NCBI RefSeq assembly: GCF_900078745.1
Contig: NZ_FKII01000047.1
Coordinates: forward strand, 1 to 64,000
Length of the DNA stretch: 64,000 nt
Direction of reading: 5' to 3'
Origin: Candidatus Ichthyocystis sparus
GTDB taxonomy: Bacteria; Pseudomonadota; Gammaproteobacteria; Burkholderiales; 2013Ark19i
Below the pieces are notes generated by a model, which was given only the letters and a program-made list of their open reading frames with translations, made no database searches and was not told the origin of the DNA. This document shows, piece after piece, positions 39,394-49,269 of the stretch. Positions within the stretch are counted from its first letter, which is position 1. Every line of letters starts with the position of its first letter. The position numbers and the translations under genes are program-made.

Positions 39394-42300
39394 TTAGAAA
39401 TTTCTAGCAAGTTCCTTAACATTTTTTAATAAAAGCTCATATTTTCCATTAAGATCGCTATCACTTGAAAGTATATGTTCAATCGAAATTTTTATGCTAT
39501 TAAGTCGTGAATATAAAGCACATATAACCTCAGTAGGCAAGTTAGATATTATTTCCAAATAACTACTCAAAGCCTCATTACCAGCAAATAACGCAGCAGG
39601 TACACCCAAACTGTCAGAAGCTATTAACACATTAACTAATTCGTCTTTAGGTATTAAACTGAGCAATAGTCCATAAGCTCTAATTACTTTAGGAAAATTA
39701 TTTTTTAGCGCTATAAGCAACCCAGATACCCCATCTGATCTTCTAGATATTACAGTATTTAACAGCATATTATTAAAATATCCACTAAACACATGATCCT
39801 CAAATATCATTATTTTTTCTATTAATTTTCTAAAAGCATCTACAGCTACATGGTGTCCTTCCTGCATAGCCATAAACAAACCTGGAACATCATCATCACC
39901 ACTTTTGCACATTAATAAATCAAATAGCATATCAATCAGTGCAATCAGTGGGATATCATCTGTATATCCTTTAATACTAATAAATTTATCTAACAAGAAA
40001 CCAAAAGCAGTTATTTCATCAATATTACCTTTTTGCAAAGCTATAAACAATCCATCAAAGTTTTTTCTATTTCTAGCCTTCAATAATTCAAAAATCATGT
40101 CCACAAGTTTATCGTGAGGTATATAATTTTTCATTGATACTAATTTATCAACCAATAAACCAAAAGCGGCAATAGAACCAGCATATCCCATGTGTAGGCC
40201 TGTAAAAATAATACTCTCACCATAGGAAGGAGAGCAACATGAAATTAATTTATAAATAATGTCAGCTAATTCATAATCAGATATAGTTCCCTTTAACAGT
40301 AATAAAACTTTGTCTAATAATCCTGCATAAGATTTTATAGCACTAACTCTATTGTTGTACATTCCCATAAACAGAGCAGATATTCCATCAGTTCTTTTAG
40401 CAGATACAATATTTAAAACTAGATTAGCAAAATCACCAGGAGACATTCTATCTTTAACCGTCATTAATTGATTTTCTATCAAAGTAGCATATTCATCAAT
40501 ACAAGTATCATATCCTTCCTGCATAGCCAAAAACAGAGCAGGATCACCTTTATCATTTTTAGAAATTAATAGTTCTGGAAGTATATCCATTTGCTCATCA
40601 CAAGAAAGCATCTTCAAAAAATAATCATAAGTTATTATAGACTGTGCTTTATTAGAAGATATGAGTGCATAAAGGGCAGGAAATCCATCATTATCTTTAA
40701 TGAAAAATATTTCTTTTCTAACTTCTTTGGGCGCATAAACTAATAATGAACCATATGCAGCTATAACATCAGTACTATTTTTTATTAATGACATTAATAT
40801 GCCAGATAAACTGTCACTCCTCCTAGCCATTAATATATCTAACATCATAGAATTAAACCTAGCCTCAGGTATACTCTGCTTTAAGAGAGCAAATTTACTT
40901 ACTAACCCACCAAAAGCAATTATTGTGTTAGTATACCCTTCTTGTAAAGCAAAAAATAAACCAGGGATACCTGTATCAGATTTAGGCATCAATAACTCAA
41001 AAATCATATTCGCCATATAACTATCGGATACATGTCCTTTCATAGCAAGCAATTTATATATCAATTCAGAAAAAGCAAATACTGTATTAGCATGATTATT
41101 TTGTAAAGCAAAAAATAAACCAGGGATAGCTGTATCAGATTTAGCAATTAATAACTCAAAAATCATATTCGCCATACGATTATCAGGAACATGACCTTTC
41201 ATAACAAGTAATTTATCTATCAATGATCCAAAAGCACGTACTGCATTAGCATGGCCGTCCTGCAAAGAAAAAAATAGGCCAGGAATTCCTCTATTTGTTC
41301 TAGATCTTAACAGCCTAAAAACCATATCCACTATATAACTATCAGGAACATAACCTTTCATAACAAGTAACTTATCCACCAATAATCCAAAAGCAACAAT
41401 TGCACTATCAGATCCATAAGACAAACCTATGAACAATGCCGTTCTACCATCATTGTACTTATGATGTAACAACCTAAAAATTAAATTAGATAATTTTATA
41501 CCATCCATAACATCTTTAAGCATAAAAATTCTATCCATAATCCTACTAAAAGCTAAAATAGACCCAGCTTTATTTTTAAATAAAGCCATAGAAAGAGCAG
41601 ACAATCCATCTGTACGCTTAGCTAAAAAAACATCGAAGATTATTTCAGAAAAATTTTCTATAGGTATTCTGTGTCTTACATTCATTAATCTATTTATCAA
41701 TAATCCCAAACTATCAATACTTTCATTACTTCCATTTTGCATAGCTACAAACAAAGCTGGTGCTTCTAAATGTGACTTAGATAGTACAATATCAGGCAAT
41801 ATACTTACTTGCTCATCATAAGAAAGCTCTTCCAAAAAATTATCATACGATCTTATGGAGTTAAAATTATTATGTTCTATAGCTAAGTGAAGTGCGGAAA
41901 TATTTAAGGAGCTTTTAGCAAAAAATATCTCTTTTCTAACATCACTACTTAAGTTTGAAAAAGACCTAGATCTTGCCAATTCTCTAATATCTAATGATCT
42001 AATATTGCTGTACATCATATGATATATCATGCATCCAGAAATTCCACATTGAGACAGAGTTTCTAAAGTTGAAAAACACAAACTTTCATTTTTTCTATCA
42101 GAGCATTCATATACTGCACATTCATTTTCTACTGGACCTAATCCAGAACCTTCAAAATAATCTTTATAATCACTTTTACTCATAAACATTTGTAAAGAAA
42201 ATTTACGCAAATCTAGAAATTCATCAGTATTTAAAACTTCACTGCGCACTACAACATTAGTTTTATTAGGATCAAAAAAGTGTACTACCCACCTATCTAA

Positions 42301-42777
42301 TAATAATTCTCCTACTTTCTTAGTTTTATGGATTATCTTAAAAGACATTACATGACCGCAACTCTGCAAGATAAAAAACCTCTGCTCCCCATAAGTTGTG
42401 CTGGATGCAATTTTATGTAAAAAGTTACCAAAATTACCACAAGCTATAATATGTTTACCACATGAATTTTTCACCATATTTTCATGAATTCCTTTAAAAT
42501 CGCCAGGAATTGCTCTTTTTATTGAGTCTTCATCTGAAAACAGTTTGCTAATTTCCATTTTTTTGTTATTTCTATAACAATCAATGCTATTAAGAGCAAA
42601 TAATGAAGACAAATAGGTGCAAGAAATAATTTCCCCATCAATTTCAACTTTGCCATTTAAGTTTAATAAACTTCCAGCATTTTTCTTAGATATATAAGGC
42701 GAGTTCTTTTCGTAAGATGGTATAACTTCCATTGTATGCGAAGATATGTGAACATGTGTGTTGTAATTAAAATTCAT
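39394..42777 (-). CDS. I-12: longest ShET2/EspL-like protease effector, 1127 aa
   Basis: About 16 repeats, one more than the standard members. The extra unit lies among consecutive G-I-P-G-L-F-F-A-L-Q repeats (residues ~510-640) whose sequences are very similar to each other. Triad Cys53 (I-S-C-T-Y-L), His142 (C-G-H-V-M-S-F), Asp169 (F-F-D-P-N-K-T-N). ATG start, leader AAAGCATAGTAGAC. The protein ends at K-E-L-A-R-N-F, a few residues short of the usual tail. Confidence 0.92.
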   Translation of the reverse strand: MNFNYNTHVHISSHTMEVIPSYEKNSPYISKKNAGSLLNLNGKVEIDGEIISCTYLSSLFALNSIDCYRNNKKMEISKLFSDEDSIKRAIPGDFKGIHENMVKNSCGKHIIACGNFGNFLHKIASSTTYGEQRFFILQSCGHVMSFKIIHKTKKVGELLLDRWVVHFFDPNKTNVVVRSEVLNTDEFLDLRKFSLQMFMSKSDYKDYFEGSGLGPVENECAVYECSDRKNESLCFSTLETLSQCGISGCMIYHMMYSNIRSLDIRELARSRSFSNLSSDVRKEIFFAKSSLNISALHLAIEHNNFNSIRSYDNFLEELSYDEQVSILPDIVLSKSHLEAPALFVAMQNGSNESIDSLGLLINRLMNVRHRIPIENFSEIIFDVFLAKRTDGLSALSMALFKNKAGSILAFSRIMDRIFMLKDVMDGIKLSNLIFRLLHHKYNDGRTALFIGLSYGSDSAIVAFGLLVDKLLVMKGYVPDSYIVDMVFRLLRSRTNRGIPGLFFSLQDGHANAVRAFGSLIDKLLVMKGHVPDNRMANMIFELLIAKSDTAIPGLFFALQNNHANTVFAFSELIYKLLAMKGHVSDSYMANMIFELLMPKSDTGIPGLFFALQEGYTNTIIAFGGLVSKFALLKQSIPEARFNSMMLDILMARRSDSLSGILMSLIKNSTDVIAAYGSLLVYAPKEVRKEIFFIKDNDGFPALYALISSNKAQSIITYDYFLKMLSCDEQMDILPELLISKNDKGDPALFLAMQEGYDTCIDEYATLIENQLMTVKDRMSPGDFANLVLNIVSAKRTDGISALFMGMYNNRVSAIKSYAGLLDKVLLLLKGTISDYELADIIYKLISCCSPSYGESIIFTGLHMGYAGSIAAFGLLVDKLVSMKNYIPHDKLVDMIFELLKARNRKNFDGLFIALQKGNIDEITAFGFLLDKFISIKGYTDDIPLIALIDMLFDLLMCKSGDDDVPGLFMAMQEGHHVAVDAFRKLIEKIMIFEDHVFSGYFNNMLLNTVISRRSDGVSGLLIALKNNFPKVIRAYGLLLSLIPKDELVNVLIASDSLGVPAALFAGNEALSSYLEIISNLPTEVICALYSRLNSIKISIEHILSSDSDLNGKYELLLKNVKELARNF

Positions 42778-42890
42778 GTCTACTATGCTTTATCTATTAT
42801 TATTGGATTAAGAGCTATCGTATCGTGACCATTATACTTATTATTCGGGATGTGTGTACGTCTAAATTGTTCTGTGGCACAATCTTTGTA

Positions 42891-43172
42891 TTAAATAAGT
42901 ATAATATTTGTGCATAATAACACATAACCAATTAGTCTTATTTTACTTATTGGTGATTTATAATTTCTATCAATGTAGCTCTTGAATAACGTATTATAAA
43001 ATCTTCTCGAGTATAACAGATCTGGCCTGATAATTAGGCACCTATAAGACAAGCCCCCAAAGATCCCTTCGCATGCAATCGGTAGGACTGCATTTTTACC
43101 CGTTCTAAACTCGCAAGCTACAAATATACCGATTACACTCACCAATATATGCAAAATATACTGCAAACGCAT
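42891..43172 (-). CDS. Doubtful small hypothetical protein, 93 aa
   Basis: The ORF has hydrophobic segments at residues ~4-18 (Y-I-L-H-I-L-V-S-V-I-G-I-F-V-A, followed by Cys) and at the C-terminus (I-G-Y-V-L-L-C-T-N-I-I-L-I). It could be an exported or membrane peptide, and F-V-A-C is a poor lipobox. No convincing ribosome-binding site precedes the ATG and I recognise no family. It fills the one large spacer that shows no effector relic (42778-43482); the rest of that spacer shows nothing identifiable apart from a 16-bp palindrome at 43458-43473. May be chance. Confidence 0.25.
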   Translation of the reverse strand: MRLQYILHILVSVIGIFVACEFRTGKNAVLPIACEGIFGGLSYRCLIIRPDLLYSRRFYNTLFKSYIDRNYKSPISKIRLIGYVLLCTNIILI

Positions 43173-43457
43173 GTATTAATTTTATATATTCAATAATATA
43201 GAAGCCATACGTAACATAATCATTAATAGGACCTATCAGTAACACCCAAGTCATGAGTAACAAATCATGCTGTTTTACACTACTATATTAATATTAATTA
43301 ATTTATTTTCTGCCACTAACTTTAACACTATTATTGTATTGACATATATATAAAATAAAAAAATCATGTAAAGGTTTTCTTAGTGCGATAGGTTATAACC
43401 ACTTGTGCAATATAACATAACAAGTCAGTACCGATCAAAGCAAAGATTACTTGCGTC

Positions 43458-43473
43458 ATTTTTTGCAAAAAAT
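43458..43473. repeat. 16-bp palindrome just beyond the I-13 stop
   Basis: ATTTTTTGCAAAAAAT is a perfect palindrome 10 nt past the I-13 stop codon. The short GC core makes it at best a weak transcription terminator. Confidence 0.4.
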
Positions 43474-43482
43474 TAATCTACA

Positions 43483-46008
43483 TCATAAGGAAGTAATTGT
43501 AGATATAACTACTGACATGACATCATCAGAAAACAAACTTATTAATTCTAAATAAGAATATAAAGCTTCTTTACCTGCAAGTAATGCAGCAGGCGTGCCA
43601 TGATTATCGAACGCTATCAATACATCAACCACCTTGGTTTCAGGTATCAAATTAAGCAGTGGGGCATAAGATCTAACCACATCAGGATAATTATTTTTCA
43701 GTGCCACAAACAATCCAGACGTACCATCTAATTGTTTAGACATTACAATGTCAGTAAGCATATGATCAAAATATTCACTATATATATCATTCTTAAAGAG
43801 CATTATTCTTTCTAATAAGCCACAAAAAGCAGTTATGCTAGTAGCATGACCATTTTTCATAGCCACAAACAAACCAGGAACACCATCGCTACTCTTACAC
43901 ATTAGTAAATCAAATACCATATCAGCCAATTGTGCATCTGGAACATAACCCTTCATAAGGAGAAGCCTATCTATCAATGAACCAAAAGCAAGTACCGCTT
44001 CAGCATGACCTTCCTGTAAAGCAATAAATAGTCCAGTAGATCCAGTATTATCCTTGGACATCAAGAGCTCAAAAATCGTACTTGATATGTAAAGATACGA
44101 AACACTATCTTTCATAACAAGCAATCTATCTACCAACAATCCAAAAATCATTACCGTATCAGCATGTCCATATTTCAAAGCACAATATAGACCAGAAACT
44201 CCTGTACCATCTTTAGCTATCAACAATCTAAAAATCATATTTGCCAAATCTATATCAGGTATATGTCCTTTCATAACAAGCAATCTATCTATCAATAATC
44301 CAAAAGAGCATACAATATCAGCATTACCTTCTTGAAAAGCAAAGAATACACCTGGAACTCCTGTACCATCTTTAGCCATCAACAATTCGAAAATCATATT
44401 TGCCAAATTTATATCAGGTATATGTCCTTTCATAACAAGCAATCTATCTATCAATAACCCAAAAGCAGATACTGTATTAGCAATCTCTCCTTGAAAAGCA
44501 AAGAATAAACCGGGAGATCCTGTACCATCTTTGGCCATCAACAATATAAAAATCATATTTGCCAAATTTATATCAGGTATACGTCCTTTCATAACAAGCA
44601 ATTTATCTATCAATGTCCCAAAAGCTATAATTGCATTATAGCACCCTCTGGATAGAGCTAAAAACAATCCTGTCGTACCAATATATGATTTATAATGTAA
44701 TAAGCCAAAAATCATATCAGATAATCTTTCATTACCTATATTATCATTAACTATAAAAATCCTATTCATAAGATTACCAAAAGCTAAAATAGCATCAGCA
44801 TGATTTCCATATAAAGCCAAAGAAAGAGCAGTAAATCCACTGTTACGTACAGATAAAAAAACATCAAACAACATGTTACAAAAATTGTCTGGAGTCATTC
44901 CAGGTCTTATATTTATTAATCTATCTATCAATAAACCAAAACTACTAACACATTCAGCATGTCCTTCTTGCATGGCTATGAATAAAGCTGTTGCCTCAGA
45001 TGAAGATTTATCATTTATAATCTCAGGCAACAAACTTAATTGTTCATCATAAGAAAGTTCCTGCAAAAAATCATTATATGATTTTATAGAGTTAGGTCTA
45101 TTTCGTTCCATAGATGCATAAAGTGCAGTAACATTGGAAGAGCTTTTTGCTAAAAATATCTCTCTTCTAATATCACTGCTCAACGTTCTAAAAGGAGTAT
45201 GTTTTACTGCCTCCATAATGTTAAATGAACTAATATTATCAGACATGATATGATATATCATACAGCCGGAAATTCCATATTGAGATAGAGTTTCTAGGGT
45301 TAAAAATTTTAAGCTTGCAGGTTTTTTGTCAGAATACTCTTGAATTAAACATTCATGATCTACTATACCTGAATTAGAATTTCCAAAATATAATTTATAA
45401 TTATCTTTACTGATAAACATCTGTAAGGAAAACTTTTCCTGGTCTAGAAAACTCTCATAATCTAAAACTTCACTACGTGTTACAACATTAGTTATATTAG
45501 GATCAAAAAAATGCACTACCCATTTGTTTAATGATGCTCCACAACTTTCCTTAGTTTTATGCATGATCCTAAAATACATCACATGATTGCAACTATGTAA
45601 TAAAAAAAATCTCTGTTCACAGCAAGACATACTAGATGCTATTTTATGCAAAAAATTACCAAATCTACTGCAGGCTATAATGTGTCTGCCACACGAATTT
45701 TGTACAATATTTGGATATATTTCTTTGATATTTTCTGGAATTACTCTTTTTACTGATTCTATATCCATGAAAAATTCATTAACTTTAATTTTTTTACAAT
45801 TATTATAATAATCGATGCTATTCAACATAAGCAATGAAGATAAGTGAGAACAAACAATAGTTTCACCATAGGCCTCAACTCCATAATTTAAGTTTAACAA
45901 GCTCCCAACATTTTTCAGGGATATATAGGGCAAAGTTTTTTCTTCAGGTGACACTGCTTCCATCGAATACGAGAGCATGTTAACACGCGTACCGTAATTA
46001 GTATTCAC
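43483..46008 (-). CDS. I-13: divergent ShET2/EspL-like effector, 841 aa, C-terminally shortened
   Basis: Most diverged family I member and the last before family II. Triad Cys53 (I-V-C-S-H-L), His142 (C-N-H-V-M-Y-F), Asp169 (F-F-D-P-N-I-T-N). About 11 repeats; three central units are near-identical 53-residue copies (D-R-L-L-V-M-K-G-H-I-P-D-I). The protein stops at S-T-I-T-S-L and lacks the ~40-residue charged terminal helix found in the other members. The start is GTG (46006-46008), leader TTGGAATGAC. The frame and triad are intact, so it is probably functional. Confidence 0.9.
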   Translation of the reverse strand: MNTNYGTRVNMLSYSMEAVSPEEKTLPYISLKNVGSLLNLNYGVEAYGETIVCSHLSSLLMLNSIDYYNNCKKIKVNEFFMDIESVKRVIPENIKEIYPNIVQNSCGRHIIACSRFGNFLHKIASSMSCCEQRFFLLHSCNHVMYFRIMHKTKESCGASLNKWVVHFFDPNITNVVTRSEVLDYESFLDQEKFSLQMFISKDNYKLYFGNSNSGIVDHECLIQEYSDKKPASLKFLTLETLSQYGISGCMIYHIMSDNISSFNIMEAVKHTPFRTLSSDIRREIFLAKSSSNVTALYASMERNRPNSIKSYNDFLQELSYDEQLSLLPEIINDKSSSEATALFIAMQEGHAECVSSFGLLIDRLINIRPGMTPDNFCNMLFDVFLSVRNSGFTALSLALYGNHADAILAFGNLMNRIFIVNDNIGNERLSDMIFGLLHYKSYIGTTGLFLALSRGCYNAIIAFGTLIDKLLVMKGRIPDINLANMIFILLMAKDGTGSPGLFFAFQGEIANTVSAFGLLIDRLLVMKGHIPDINLANMIFELLMAKDGTGVPGVFFAFQEGNADIVCSFGLLIDRLLVMKGHIPDIDLANMIFRLLIAKDGTGVSGLYCALKYGHADTVMIFGLLVDRLLVMKDSVSYLYISSTIFELLMSKDNTGSTGLFIALQEGHAEAVLAFGSLIDRLLLMKGYVPDAQLADMVFDLLMCKSSDGVPGLFVAMKNGHATSITAFCGLLERIMLFKNDIYSEYFDHMLTDIVMSKQLDGTSGLFVALKNNYPDVVRSYAPLLNLIPETKVVDVLIAFDNHGTPAALLAGKEALYSYLELISLFSDDVMSVVISTITSL
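44231..44707. repeat. Tandem 159-bp repeats inside I-13
   Basis: AAAATCATATTTGCCAAAT recurs at 44231, 44390 and 44549, exactly 159 bp apart, and about 65 following bases are nearly the same in each. The units encode three consecutive ankyrin-like repeats, pointing to recent in-frame amplification. Confidence 0.9.
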
Positions 46009-46160
46009 GTCATTCCAATTTAATCATTGTACTGTAATAGTGAGTTTTGTTTAGTTACACAATACACCCACGCACATTACTGATAGATAGATCAGTCTTG
46101 TTCTGTTTTGATAAAATTACTGCGCCACAAATGCCCAGCATAGAGCATGTTATGCTGTAT

Positions 46161-46560
46161 CCATTTACCTTGTCTAATAAGAATTTATACCTTATATGGA
46201 GGCATCTATCACTTAAAAACATATTATTGATTGATCTTCTTATTTTTTTAATTCTTAAATAAAATGCAAATCATCGCGTATGATCATATCAGGTAAAATG
46301 GCTATTATTGTTAAGTAGTACTCTACGGCCTTCTTACCCAAATCAAAACACCAGGATCCCCGGAACAATCTGACGCCAGCAATATACTAACCGCTCTAGA
46401 TTCTGGTATTAACTTAAGCAACATGGAATAATATTTAATTACATTGGATGGAAAAATTGTTTTTTTATCGATATGGATAAACCAGAAGTACTGTACTATA
46501 GTTTAGAATTTACAATGTCCAAAAGTTCACCATATAAAATATCTACTATCGTTTATACTG
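46161..46560 (-). pseudogene. Relic of the C-terminal third of a lost family copy
   Basis: Minus-strand fragments in shifting frames: L-L-D-I-V-N-S-K-L, stop, Y-S-T-S-G-L (about 46491-46530). Next come F-P-S-N-V-I-K-Y-Y-S-M-L-L-K-L-I-P-E and V-S-I-L-L-A-S-D-C-S-G-D-P-G, then F-Y-L-R-I-K-K-I-R-R-S-I followed by L-S-D-R and R-Y-K-F-L-L-D-K (46161-46262). In order these match the last two repeats and terminal helix of intact members. The copy has lost its 5' two thirds and carries several stops. It lies exactly at the junction of families I and II. Confidence 0.8.
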
Positions 46561-46617
46561 TAGCATGGGAGAACAATTGCAGTAAATGACTAACAATCCG
46601 TAACGTTACGAACTACA

Positions 46618-48810
46618 TCAGTATAAGCATCTTGCATTACAAGTTGTGCCATAAAATCCAGACTTAATTTTTTTTATCCTATCCAACAACAGCTTGTACC
46701 TTAAACAAAAATTACTATCACCCAAAAATATGTGAGCAATCGATTTTCTTATGCACTTAAATTCTGAGTATAAATTTTGTATAACGCCATAGGATGATAA
46801 CGATGATATTATCGACAAATAAGCATCTAAAGCCTCTTTACCTGCAACTAATGCACCAGGCACACCATGGCTATTCAATGCCACTAACACATCAACTAAT
46901 TTATCTTCTGGTATTACAGTTAACAATGATGAATAACAATCAATAACATTGGGTAAATTACTATCTAGTGCAATAAATAATCCAGATGTACCATCCGATC
47001 TTCTGGATATCACAATCTCCAGTAGCATGTTATTAAAAGGATTGTTATCCATAGCATCCTTAAAAACAGTTATTTTTTCTAGTAGTTTACCAAAAGCACG
47101 TATGGTACCGCAAAGACCATTTTCCATAGCAATAGATAAACCAGGAACACCATCACCACTTTTAGCCATTAGTAAATTAAATACCATAGTAGCCAACTTC
47201 TCGTCTGATATACATCCTCTCATAGCAAGCAGTTTATCTATAAGACAACCAAAAGAAAGTACAGCTCTACTATTTCCTTCTCGCAAAGACGTAAATAATC
47301 CGAAAGTACCATGCTTATCAGTAGAGGATAATAATTTATAAATCATTTCTGCAAGTTTATCGTGAGATATACAGCCTTTCATAATAATCAATTTATCAAT
47401 TAATAAACCAATAGCACAAATAGAACTAGCATATCCTTTATTTAGAGCTAAGAATAAAGTGGTTTCACCATTACAAGGTAACGGAGAACATATTAAATTA
47501 AAAATAATATCAGCCAATCTATCATCCGGTATGGTTCCCTTTAACAAGAAAACTTTATCTAATACTTTTGCATAAGCACCTACAGCATCTGCATTATTCT
47601 TATTTAATCCCACGAATAAGGCTGATATTTCGTTATTCCTTTTCCCCGACAATAAATTAACAACTATATCAACAAAACTATCCTCAGGTAACATATCTTT
47701 CATTAAATTTAATTGACATTCTAATAGAGTAGCATATGAACTAATACATTCAACATGTCCTTTTTGCATAGCTATAAAAAGGGCAGGGGTCCCAGTATAA
47801 ATCTTAGAACTTAACAATTCTGGTAACAAACTAATTTGCTCATCGCGAGAAAGCGCTTGCAGTAAATAATCATACGCCTTTACAGATTGTGACTTTCCTT
47901 GCTCCATAGCTGCATAAAGGGCAGGAGCACCTCTGCTATTTTTAGCAAAAAATAATTTTTTTCTAGTTTCTTTATTTATGCATGAACTAATTCTTTTTGT
48001 TATATCTGTTAAACAGAATGAAGCATACTCATCAAACATGATATGATATATCATGCAAGCAGAAACATTATATTGAGATAAAGCTGACAGTGTTGAAAAT
48101 TTAAAATTAGCTTCAGCTTTATCTGAGTATTCATATACTACGCACTCATTCTCGGCCTCTGATTTATTGTCTTCATTTGTATAGAAAAAATATGATTCAT
48201 AAAAATTATTATTTATAAACATATTAAGAGAGAAAACGTCTGAATTTAAAAAATCTCTAGGAGCTGAAACTTCACTACGAGATGTAATATTGGTTCTATT
48301 AGGATCAAAAAAATTAACTACCCAAGTATTTTTAATAAATTCTGGATATTCTCTAATTTTACGTGAAATCATGAACGACATTGAGTGAATAGAGCTATCT
48401 ATTAAGAAAAATCTCTGTTCATTAGGGTTCATTCTTATAGAGATTTTGTACAAAAAATTACCAAAATTATTACACGGTATTATGTGTCTGCCACATGATC
48501 TTTCCAATATATTTTTATACAAATTCTCAACATTAGGTGGAGCAGATTTTATTATTGAATCTTTGCTTGCAAACAAGCTATTAACCTTAATCCTCTTACC
48601 TTTAGTGTAGCAATCAACACCATTAAACATAAATAATGCAGATAAGTGAGTACAAAAAATAACCTGACCATTAACTTCAATCTCTCTATTAAAGTTAACT
48701 ACCTCGGCAACACCTCTGGGAGATATATATGGTCCTGTTTTACAATCAGGAAATATTTCACATCCAGAATTAGCATATATTCGAGCTGTTTGATTAAAAT
48801 CTGCACACAC
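46618..48810 (-). CDS. II-1: short ShET2/EspL-like effector, 730 aa, CaaX box lost
   Basis: Family II: the same protease-like domain (Cys53 in I-F-C-T-H-L, His142 in S-I-H-S-M-S-F, Asp169 in F-F-D-P-N-R-T-N) but only about eight repeats. GTG start (48808-48810) preceded by a GGAG Shine-Dalgarno 8 nt upstream, unlike family I. The protein ends N-A-R-C-L-Y. Its DNA there (TGCTTATACTGATGTAG) becomes C-L-L-M-stop if the two bases AC are removed, the ending of II-3. So a 2-nt insertion appears to have destroyed a prenylation-type C-terminus. Closest relative II-3. Cytosolic, no signal peptide. Confidence 0.9.
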   Translation of the reverse strand: MCADFNQTARIYANSGCEIFPDCKTGPYISPRGVAEVVNFNREIEVNGQVIFCTHLSALFMFNGVDCYTKGKRIKVNSLFASKDSIIKSAPPNVENLYKNILERSCGRHIIPCNNFGNFLYKISIRMNPNEQRFFLIDSSIHSMSFMISRKIREYPEFIKNTWVVNFFDPNRTNITSRSEVSAPRDFLNSDVFSLNMFINNNFYESYFFYTNEDNKSEAENECVVYEYSDKAEANFKFSTLSALSQYNVSACMIYHIMFDEYASFCLTDITKRISSCINKETRKKLFFAKNSRGAPALYAAMEQGKSQSVKAYDYLLQALSRDEQISLLPELLSSKIYTGTPALFIAMQKGHVECISSYATLLECQLNLMKDMLPEDSFVDIVVNLLSGKRNNEISALFVGLNKNNADAVGAYAKVLDKVFLLKGTIPDDRLADIIFNLICSPLPCNGETTLFLALNKGYASSICAIGLLIDKLIIMKGCISHDKLAEMIYKLLSSTDKHGTFGLFTSLREGNSRAVLSFGCLIDKLLAMRGCISDEKLATMVFNLLMAKSGDGVPGLSIAMENGLCGTIRAFGKLLEKITVFKDAMDNNPFNNMLLEIVISRRSDGTSGLFIALDSNLPNVIDCYSSLLTVIPEDKLVDVLVALNSHGVPGALVAGKEALDAYLSIISSLSSYGVIQNLYSEFKCIRKSIAHIFLGDSNFCLRYKLLLDRIKKIKSGFYGTTCNARCLY

Positions 48811-49269
48811 AGCAAAAACTCCATTTTACTTATTTATCTATTTGTATGTATACATGAAGAAAAACAACTACTTCAAAAAACCATATAAAGTATATGATAT
48901 ATAAGCAAATAAAATCTTAAATTAGTAACGCTGTATTTTCAAAAAATTAACAACAATTATGAGTACACAAATACCACTCTTATAAAAAATTTATCATGTA
49001 ACTTGTGTGTAATTTATCGTAATCTGTCCCATTTGCCATTTGCCGTATATGTCTTAATTATAGCGGTTATTATTCATACACATAAAACAATGGGTTCCGT
49101 TACGTAGCCACTGAACGAGATAACAGTTTTCTACGAATTAAGTACACTTTATTAGCATGGAAGCAACTATAACGTTCACAACAATAATTACTAACACTAT
49201 CTACAAATAAGATCTGTATTGTTTTGATCGTTTTTCTATATTATAAATTAGCAATATATTCATCTCAAT
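48811..49269. other. Spacer between II-1 and II-2
   Basis: No gene seen. Apart from the GGAG of II-1 (48819-48822), parts of it resemble the spacer upstream of II-3 (54065-54702): GCTGTATTTTCAAAAAATTA against GCTGTACTTTAAAACATAAA, and GCGGTTATTATTCAT against GATAGTTATTATCCAT. This supports duplication of gene pairs together with their spacers. Confidence 0.5.

Noticed and set aside
44231..44707. Regular 159-bp repeats as a CRISPR-like or satellite array
   Set aside because: Period, reading frame and residue pattern show they are protein-coding ankyrin-like repeats within I-13; no short direct repeats with unique spacers are present anywhere in the window.
2284..45000. CaaX or similar lipidation endings in family I
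   Set aside because: All thirteen C-termini were read (for example R-Q-G-H, G-I-V-I-V, K-R-D-Y, N-I-V-I-T, A-R-N-F); none has a Cys four from the end.
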